Shown here: positions 4,489 to 8,731 of the stretch, one piece after another
Layout of the letters: every line of letters starts with the position of its first letter
How positions within the stretch are numbered: position 1 is the stretch's first letter
Assembly (NCBI GenBank): GCA_026396775.1
Contig: JAPLWD010000056.1
Location: 1,174 to 9,904, forward strand
DNA length: 8,731 nt
Source of the DNA: Candidatus Gribaldobacteria bacterium
GTDB taxonomy: Bacteria > Patescibacteriota > Minisyncoccia > Minisyncoccales > CG1-02-41-26
Reading direction: 5' to 3'
The notes under the pieces: model-generated
Seen by the model: only the letters and a program-made list of their open reading frames with translations
Database searches by the model: none
Told to the model about the DNA's origin: nothing
Program-made: the position numbers and the translations under genes

Positions 4489-5223
4489 ATGCGAAGAATT
4501 AATAGAATAAAAATTTTGCCGGGGATGGTATTTGGGGGGAAAGATTTTAGTTTTAAACAGGCCTTAAAAGACCCTACAGCTAGGAGCTTAATTTTAAGTA
4601 ATTTAATTTTGCTGATTTTGGCTGTGATTGAGCATTTGCCCTTTATTAATTTAATGTGGGCCTATTTTTTGCAAAGCTTGATTATTGGGGTTTTTGTTTT
4701 TATTAAAATAATTGTTTTTGGTAATATAACGCAGGGAAACAAGATAAGGATAGAAGGGGGGAGGGAAGGAGGAAGAAAAATTTTTAATATTCCAGGCTGG
4801 ACAATTCAATTTGGCATCGCTTTGTTTTTTGCTTTTCATTATGGATTTTTTCATTTTATTTATGGTTTTTTCTTAATGAGTTTTGACAAGGGGTACATTA
4901 ACAAGGAGGAAATTTTGATGGGGGCTGGTATATTTTTTTTAAACCACCTGTATTCATTTTTAGCTAATTACCATAACGACAAGGCCAATATGCCCAAAGT
5001 GGGATATTTAATGGCTTCTGCTTATACGAGGATTATACCTATGTACATTATTATTATGGTTGGGGGAATTTTTTGGGGTTTTACTTTTACTTTTTTAAAT
5101 ATCCCTGTTTTGATTTTATTTATAGCTTTAAAAACTTATTTTGATGTTAAAATGCACACCGTAACTCACAAGGGGAAACAAGGGGCAACTCTGGGCTCTG
5201 TGGGGGGAGTTGTAGGTAAATGA
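4489..5223 (+). CDS. Six-helix membrane protein, DUF6498-like
   Basis: ATG 4489 is chosen because AAGGAGG (4476-4482) ends six bases before it; the upstream GTG at 4471 would place this site inside the gene. The 244-residue protein has a basic N-terminus and about six hydrophobic helices, near residues 33-50, 56-78, 104-130, 143-160, 180-199 and 200-218. Conserved-looking polar spots inside helices include HYGFFHFIYG (117-126), NHLYSF (152-157) and YTRIIPMY (179-186). This pattern matches my recollection of DUF6498, a family of integral membrane proteins with no known function. A G-rich codon run (4755-4774) encodes the charged cytoplasmic or external loop EGGREGGRK. No partner gene is adjacent. 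The membrane nature is certain; the family name is moderately sure. Confidence 0.8.
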   Translation: MRRINRIKILPGMVFGGKDFSFKQALKDPTARSLILSNLILLILAVIEHLPFINLMWAYFLQSLIIGVFVFIKIIVFGNITQGNKIRIEGGREGGRKIFNIPGWTIQFGIALFFAFHYGFFHFIYGFFLMSFDKGYINKEEILMGAGIFFLNHLYSFLANYHNDKANMPKVGYLMASAYTRIIPMYIIIMVGGIFWGFTFTFLNIPVLILFIALKTYFDVKMHTVTHKGKQGATLGSVGGVVGK

Positions 5224-5262
5224 TAGATGGGCATCACTAGGGTAGGGGAGTGGGTGGACTAA

Positions 5263-5287
5263 AAATGGTAGCTGTCCCTATTATTCC
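5263..5287 (+). repeat. 25-bp dispersed repeat, family B copy 2
   Basis: This matches the minus strand of 138-162 at 20 of 25 positions with no gaps, sharing GTAGCTG, CCC and ATT. It lies directly before the first of the 34-bp palindromes, so the two kinds of element are clustered. Confidence 0.4.
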
Positions 5288-5294
5288 GATATAG

Positions 5295-5328
5295 TTCCAA
5301 AGAATGTCATTTTTAACATTTTTTGGAA
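5295..5328. repeat. 34-bp palindrome, family C copy 1
   Basis: TTCCAAAGAATGTCA (5295-5309) faces TAACATTTTTTGGAA (5314-5328) across a 4-base AT spacer, with three mismatched pairs. TATAG precedes it, as it does copy 2. Total length is 34, identical to the copies at 5353-5386 and 6127-6160. Confidence 0.6.
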
Positions 5329-5352
5329 ACATTATTATAGATAACATTATAG

Positions 5353-5386
5353 TTCCGAAGAGCACTAAAAAGCGTATCTTTTGGAA
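5353..5386. repeat. 34-bp palindrome, family C copy 2 (diverged)
   Basis: It begins TTCCGAAGAG and ends TATCTTTTGGAA, is also 34 bases long and is preceded by TATAG. The outer arms still pair, but the inner parts have changed on both sides relative to the other copies. Its start is 58 bases after that of copy 1. Confidence 0.5.
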
Positions 5387-5428
5387 ATACATTTGGGATG
5401 CGTAAGTTTATTAAGCAAGTAAAATTAT

Positions 5429-5453
5429 AAAATAGGGGTCGACTCTGGGTTTT
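5429..5453. repeat. Inverted repeat, family A copy 3 (degenerate)
   Basis: AAAATAGGGG and GGGTTTT flank a perfect GTCGAC centre (5438-5443). The left arm matches copy 1 (110-131) and copy 2 (1931-1957); the right arm has diverged, with GGG replacing the expected TAT. It provides the possible -35 box of the next gene. Confidence 0.35.
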
Positions 5454-5468
5454 GCGGGAAGTTATAAT
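5439..5468 (+). promoter_or_regulatory. Promoter candidate giving a leaderless mRNA
   Basis: TCGACT (5439-5444) matches four of six -35 consensus bases and is followed after 18 bases by a perfect TATAAT (5463-5468). The predicted start, about seven bases on, coincides with ATG 5476. Confidence 0.45.
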
Positions 5469-5475
5469 TATTAGT

Positions 5476-6087
5476 ATGATTGAAAATTTTTCTAATAAAA
5501 TTAATAATGTTGAAGAGTCGGATAAAACCCAAGAATCGCTTGAACGCGCCTTGGAAATAATTAAAGAAAAAGCGCTTGATTTTGTTGGGCCACAGAAAGA
5601 CAAAGAATGGTTAGTGTCCGCTTTGAAGGAATCTAAACACCTAGATAATATTGTTTCTACAATGAGACACGTTAATGGTGGACAAAAATTTATTTTACAA
5701 GAATTAATCAAAGAAGCTCCAGAATTAAAATGGTATAGGGGTGGTACTTTAAAAAGATTCCGGGATGTAATTAGCGCTTGTAATCATAAACATTTTGAAG
5801 AAGAACAACTGGATACTTTTGTTATTGATGGGGGAGCAAATGGAGTGTTAGGGCTTGATAAATTAGCCCTTGGCTTTTTAAAGATAACCGCACGCGCTCA
5901 TCCTGTTTTGTATTCTGTTTCCTTAGAGGGGATGCTTAATGGCCTTGAAGAAAATGCCATTAGATTAGTTAGTGAGCATGGCTATGATTTATGTATTGTA
6001 AATGGAGGTGATAAGCTTGCCTATCTAAAATTCTGTAAAGAGCATTTAAATATAGAAGAGAAAATGGAAAAAGAGGTGGGGGAGTAG
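5476..6087 (+). CDS. Unrecognised cytosolic protein, 203 aa
   Basis: I do not recognise this protein. ATG 5476 is preferred over TTG 5452, which lies in the -35 to -10 region. There is no signal peptide or membrane segment. Residues 1-36 are charged and helical (MIENFSNKINNVEESDK onward). Residues 40-110 are helix-rich with many Lys, Glu and His, and 112-190 alternate strands and helices with small Gly-rich turns: FVIDGGANGVLGLDKLALGF (115-134) and YDLCIVNGGDKLAY (170-183). The IDGG and VNGGD turns look like loops of an alpha/beta fold, but they match no nucleotide-binding motif I know. Lys- and Glu-rich ends suggest a soluble protein. It lacks a Shine-Dalgarno site and may be translated from a leaderless transcript. 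It is flanked on both sides by palindromic repeats. Confidence 0.7.
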   Translation: MIENFSNKINNVEESDKTQESLERALEIIKEKALDFVGPQKDKEWLVSALKESKHLDNIVSTMRHVNGGQKFILQELIKEAPELKWYRGGTLKRFRDVISACNHKHFEEEQLDTFVIDGGANGVLGLDKLALGFLKITARAHPVLYSVSLEGMLNGLEENAIRLVSEHGYDLCIVNGGDKLAYLKFCKEHLNIEEKMEKEVGE

Positions 6088-6095
6088 GTTTTGAG

Positions 6096-6124
6096 TTTGG
6101 CTAAGTTTAAAGACCTGTTATAAT
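6096..6124 (+). promoter_or_regulatory. Extended -10 promoter for the 6178 gene
   Basis: TGT followed by a perfect TATAAT (6119-6124) makes a strong extended -10. TTTGGC (6096-6101) stands 17 bases upstream as a weak -35. Transcription would start near 6131, inside the left arm of the 34-bp palindrome. Confidence 0.6.
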
Positions 6125-6126
6125 AG

Positions 6127-6160
6127 TTCCAAAGAATGTTAAAAATAACATCTTTTGGAA
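6127..6160. repeat. 34-bp palindrome, family C copy 3
   Basis: TTCCAAAGAATGTTA (6127-6141) and TAACATCTTTTGGAA (6146-6160) form the best-preserved copy, with 13 of 15 positions paired around an AAAA loop. It lies 17 bases before ATG 6178 and would sit at the very 5' end of that gene's mRNA. Confidence 0.65.
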
Positions 6161-6177
6161 ATCATCATTGTAAATTT

Positions 6178-6588
6178 ATGAAAAAAATAATTGTTGTGGG
6201 GGTGGTTGTTTTAGTTTTAGTTGGGGTTAGGTTGGTTGGGTGGAAGCTGTTTGGCCAGCCAGAGCCAGTGGCTTGCACTATGGAGGCTATGCTTTGCCCC
6301 GATGGCTCATCAGTTGGCCGAGTTGGCCCTAATTGCGAATTTGCCGAATGTCCAGCAATAAATAGCTTGTTATCTGAAGCCCAAGCTCGCTTAATTGCTG
6401 AAAAAGATTGTATTAAGGGGGGTGAAGCTTTGGCAGTTGGTATGTATAACGCTGGCACTAGAACTTGGTGGTTTGATGCTAATTTAAATGCCACTAAAGA
6501 GGGGTGCAATCCAGCTTGCGTGGTAAGTGAGGAAACAAAAACCGCCGAAATCAATTGGCGTTGCACCGGTGTTTTGCCCTTGGATTAA
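6178..6588 (+). CDS. Membrane-anchored cysteine-rich protein, 136 aa
   Basis: ATG 6178 starts a basic MKK followed by a hydrophobic helix (residues 4-22); the in-frame ATG at 6136 lies inside the 34-bp palindrome and is unlikely. Outside the membrane, residues 33-58 form a four-cysteine module, Cys33, Cys40, Cys53 and Cys58, with LCPDGSSVGRVGPNCEF. I have seen such a module in many CPR surface proteins; it is loosely Kazal-like. A second part (about 65-133) carries LSEAQARLIAEKDC, TWWFDANLN and Cys78, Cys110, Cys114 and Cys129, so up to four disulfides are possible. There is no lipobox, and the protein is probably held by its uncleaved helix. It is first in a run with the genes at 6624 and 7120. 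Its exact function is unknown. Confidence 0.8.
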   Translation: MKKIIVVGVVVLVLVGVRLVGWKLFGQPEPVACTMEAMLCPDGSSVGRVGPNCEFAECPAINSLLSEAQARLIAEKDCIKGGEALAVGMYNAGTRTWWFDANLNATKEGCNPACVVSEETKTAEINWRCTGVLPLD

Positions 6589-6623
6589 CAAAGGAGAAAT
6601 AACAATTTTAAGATAATAAAAAT

Positions 6624-7109
6624 ATGAATAATCAAACAATCAAATCAACAGGGTGTTGCGAGCCATTTAATCCTGAACCATGGCAGGATAAAGAAGTTAT
6701 ATGGCAAGATAAAATCTTTGTTAAAGATCGAGTGGCAAGTTTTTTGCATATGCCTCTTAATTTTGGGCAAAAAGTTGTAAAAAATATGAAGTTAATAGAT
6801 AAGGCAAATGCCAAGACCCCTTATCAGCTTATGCTCACTGACGAAAATTCGCTTTGGGGCTGTGATATTTATATTGATGTTACTAAAGATGTTCCGGGTG
6901 CTAAAATGGCAACAATCTCTGGCATTTTTTTAACCAAAGTTTTTGAAGGGCCTTATAGCAATGTGCCTAAGTGGGCAATAGAAATGAAAGAATATGTGAA
7001 AAATCAAGGCAAGGAATTAAAAAAGTTATATTTTTACTATACCACTTGCCCAAGGTGCGCTAAGGCCTATGGTAAAAATTATGTGGCTATTTTCGCGCAG
7101 GTAAATTAA
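6624..7109 (+). CDS. Conserved soluble protein with CC and CPxC motifs, often labelled hydrolase
   Basis: This 161-residue protein belongs to a widespread bacterial family that I recall being annotated as a hydrolase without biochemical proof. Landmarks are TGCCEPFNPEPW (residues 9-20), LMLTDENSLWGCD (69-81), FLTKVFEGPY (102-111), and the C-terminal FYYTTCPRCAKAYGKNYV (137-154). Cys11 and Cys12 near the start and the CPRC pair (Cys142, Cys145) may bind a metal or form a redox pair; this is inference. No signal peptide or membrane helix is present, so it is cytosolic, unlike both neighbours. AAAGGAGAA at 6590-6598 lies 25 bases before ATG, too far for a normal site, yet an in-frame TAA at 6609-6611 rules out an earlier start. 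It is 35 bases after the 6178 gene and 10 bases before the next. Confidence 0.8.
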   Translation: MNNQTIKSTGCCEPFNPEPWQDKEVIWQDKIFVKDRVASFLHMPLNFGQKVVKNMKLIDKANAKTPYQLMLTDENSLWGCDIYIDVTKDVPGAKMATISGIFLTKVFEGPYSNVPKWAIEMKEYVKNQGKELKKLYFYYTTCPRCAKAYGKNYVAIFAQVN

Positions 7110-7119
7110 TTTTAATATC

Positions 7120-8731
7120 ATGAAGAAATATTTAATTATATTAATTATTGCAGTAGTTTTGGCAGTAGGGTTATTTTTAATATTTCGTGATAAGTTGCCG
7201 TTTGGTGTTTTAAATTCTGTGGAGCTTGGTGGGGGTGGTGATCTTTCAGCACAAGCGCAAACACTTGATGCGTTGGGTTACCCAGAGCATTTTGCTATTG
7301 AATATTTGCCATTATTTCGTGAGCAAGGCGTTGCATTCATTCGCCACGAAGTGTGGTATTATCCGTTGCTTGGCAAAAAAGTTGTATTTTCTGGGGGCAA
7401 TATTGCCTATACAGACCGTTTGGATGTTGCGTTGGTGCCTGGCAATAAAACTGTATTAAAACCAGAGGATTTTGACTATTCAATGACAATAGAAGAAGTT
7501 AACAAAGCTTTAAGTTCTAATGGAGAGCAAATTGATTTTTTACCTGGGGTTTCTGATGAAGAAGGCATCCAAATGTATATTGCAAAAAATGCTTTTTATA
7601 TGTTTGAAGATAGCTCGCTTGTTTATTTTCAAACTATTGATCCGGGGGCAGCGGCAAGCTCTTCTGGGCCAAGTGTTATGTTGCCAAAAAAGTATTTAGA
7701 TATTTCTTTGGCTAATATTGCCCAAGCCAGAGGTTTTTTTAAAGACACGTTTAAATGTATAAAAAAGGTGTGTAAGTTTGTAATTGAAGCGCCCGAAAAA
7801 ATCACCAGGCCAATTACAAGGCCATTGGGGCCGGTGTTTGGGCAAATTGCTTCAGCTATTTTAACGCAAAATATTTCTAGCATTGGATCGATTGGCCATA
7901 TTTTGCGCGATGCTCAACGCATAGACACAGTTATTAAAAGTGTTGAAGAGCAAAGAAAGTTAGTACTTGAATTAAGGCGTGTTTATACTGATCAAGCAAA
8001 TGAGCTTAAAAAGCGAGCCGGGGAACTTCAAAAAGATAGGGATGCACTTGGGCCACGGTTGGTGCATGGTGTTATTACTTTTGATGAGTATAAACAATCA
8101 GTTATGGATATTGATGCAATGATTAGTTCGTTGCAAACTGGGGCAACAAAAATGGAACAAGCTGGTAGCAGGGTAAATGAGGCAGTGATTTTGCGTATGT
8201 TGGGCAAGGATATTTTAAAACAACTTGTTTCTCAAACCCAAGGTATTATTATGAATTCACTTAGTAATGAGTTAAGGCAAATGGCGGGCTTGGATGTTGT
8301 TATGAATCTTGTTGCGCAAGGAAACAGAGGATCGGATGCTGTATTAGACCTTCTTATTTCTTCTGAATTGCGTGGAACATTATCTTATGGGGACAGTGGC
8401 GTTGATTTGGAGGTATTAAAAGGAAGAATCCGTGATGGGCTTAAAGAAATGATTAAGCAAAACAGGGCAGACCTTCGGTCAAATTGGAAGCAACGAATAG
8501 CTGATCTTATTAACAAAACAAAACAGGAGTTGCAAAAAAATGCTCCAAAACAAAACGAAATAAGTCTTGTGGGCACAAAGTGTGAAACAAAAGTTGAGAA
8601 GAAATCGGAAGATCAATGTGATCCTGGTTATGTTTTTCAAAGGATGTCGGGGGTTGGTTGTGTGCAGGCAGAATGCAAGAATACACCTAATGCTCATTGG
8701 AGCTATGAGTGTTATTGTGTTTGCGGCAGTT
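7120..8731 (+). CDS. Large membrane-anchored extracellular protein, cysteine-rich C-terminus, cut by window edge
   Basis: ATG 7120 opens a frame with no stop to the right edge, 537 visible residues. Residues 4-23 form one membrane helix (MKKYLIILIIAVVLAVGLFL), followed by a Gly-rich linker, so the bulk lies outside the cell. Residues 50-190 look globular, with many aromatics (HEVWYYPLLGKKVVFSGG at 88-105). Cys213 and Cys218 form a close pair. From about 268 to 475 the chain is mostly helical, with coiled-coil stretches near 272-310 and 438-474. A cysteine cluster begins at Cys488 and includes Cys500, 514, 519, 531, 533 and 535, ending CYCVCGS at the edge. I recognise no family. It has no Shine-Dalgarno site and starts 10 bases after the preceding gene, consistent with co-transcription. 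Confidence 0.8.
   Translation, partial: MKKYLIILIIAVVLAVGLFLIFRDKLPFGVLNSVELGGGGDLSAQAQTLDALGYPEHFAIEYLPLFREQGVAFIRHEVWYYPLLGKKVVFSGGNIAYTDRLDVALVPGNKTVLKPEDFDYSMTIEEVNKALSSNGEQIDFLPGVSDEEGIQMYIAKNAFYMFEDSSLVYFQTIDPGAAASSSGPSVMLPKKYLDISLANIAQARGFFKDTFKCIKKVCKFVIEAPEKITRPITRPLGPVFGQIASAILTQNISSIGSIGHILRDAQRIDTVIKSVEEQRKLVLELRRVYTDQANELKKRAGELQKDRDALGPRLVHGVITFDEYKQSVMDIDAMISSLQTGATKMEQAGSRVNEAVILRMLGKDILKQLVSQTQGIIMNSLSNELRQMAGLDVVMNLVAQGNRGSDAVLDLLISSELRGTLSYGDSGVDLEVLKGRIRDGLKEMIKQNRADLRSNWKQRIADLINKTKQELQKNAPKQNEISLVGTKCETKVEKKSEDQCDPGYVFQRMSGVGCVQAECKNTPNAHWSYECYCVCGS

Noticed and set aside
4739..4774. G-quadruplex in the G-rich run
   Set aside because: Only two runs reach three or more G and the run is explained by Gly, Arg and Glu codons of the membrane protein.
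5313..5711. Minus-strand open frame of 132 codons
   Set aside because: It crosses two palindromic repeats and overlaps the start of the 5476 gene, with low-complexity Ser/Ile-rich translation and no binding site.
6136..6177. Upstream in-frame ATG at 6136 for the cysteine-rich protein
   Set aside because: It lies in the arm of the 34-bp palindrome and only a few bases after the predicted transcription start; MKK plus a helix at 6178 is a typical anchored start.
6165..6566. Minus-strand open frame of 133 codons
   Set aside because: It is antisense to the cysteine-rich protein, whose membrane helix and cysteine module are clearly the real coding frame; there is no binding site for the minus frame.
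7226..7459. Plus-strand open frame of 77 codons
   Set aside because: It lies in another frame inside the large gene starting at 7120, which has a continuous frame to the window edge and a clear membrane anchor.
7629..8697. Several minus-strand open frames antisense to the large right-edge gene
   Set aside because: They are chance frames opposite a long coding sequence and have no binding sites or recognisable features.

Overview
The window looks like AT-rich accessory sequence from a Patescibacteria (CPR) genome. The evidence is indirect. Most predicted proteins are small and either membrane-anchored or unrecognised, Shine-Dalgarno sites are absent or poorly placed for several genes, and one protein carries a short four-cysteine module of the kind I associate with CPR surface proteins. 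A single-anchor CAP-domain protein, a DUF3800 protein and a DUF6498-like membrane protein fit the same picture. TGA, TAG and TAA all end genes here, so the standard bacterial code seems to be in use. No rRNA, tRNA, CRISPR array or transposase gene was seen.

Layout, left to right. The 3' end of a small membrane-protein gene (2-106) is followed by an anchored CAP-domain protein with a coiled-coil tail (203-1066). A bidirectional terminator separates this from a convergent small gene of unknown function (1116-1397, minus). A 590-base gap (1398-1987) follows. It holds two divergent promoter candidates, a doubtful 57-codon ORF with a hairpin just after its stop, and several inverted repeats. A NUDIX hydrolase (1988-2512) overlaps a two-helix membrane protein (2496-2795). 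The next gap (2796-3284) holds a rod-like RNA-fold candidate ending in a terminator-like hairpin, a second copy of that hairpin, and a GC-rich palindromic patch. A DUF3800 protein (3285-4196) ends inside a terminator stem. That stem also closes a minus-strand structured small RNA candidate (about 4182-4277), which has its own extended -10 promoter and a perfect DnaA box beside the promoter.

The right half starts with a GC-rich dispersed-repeat patch that runs into the ribosome binding site of a six-helix DUF6498-like membrane protein (4489-5223). Then come two 34-bp palindromes, an unrecognised cytosolic protein that may be translated from a leaderless mRNA (5476-6087), and a third copy of the palindrome behind a good promoter. 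That promoter leads a short co-directional run: a cysteine-rich anchored protein (6178-6588), a conserved soluble protein with a CPxC motif (6624-7109), and a large anchored extracellular protein that runs off the right edge (7120-8731).

No single pathway links the genes. The shared themes are envelope-anchored proteins with cysteine modules, and intergenic spaces crowded with palindromic repeats that overlap promoters, ribosome binding sites and terminators. The strongest candidate for something undescribed is the minus-strand small RNA at 4182-4277. The rod-like RNA candidate at 2844-2974 is second.
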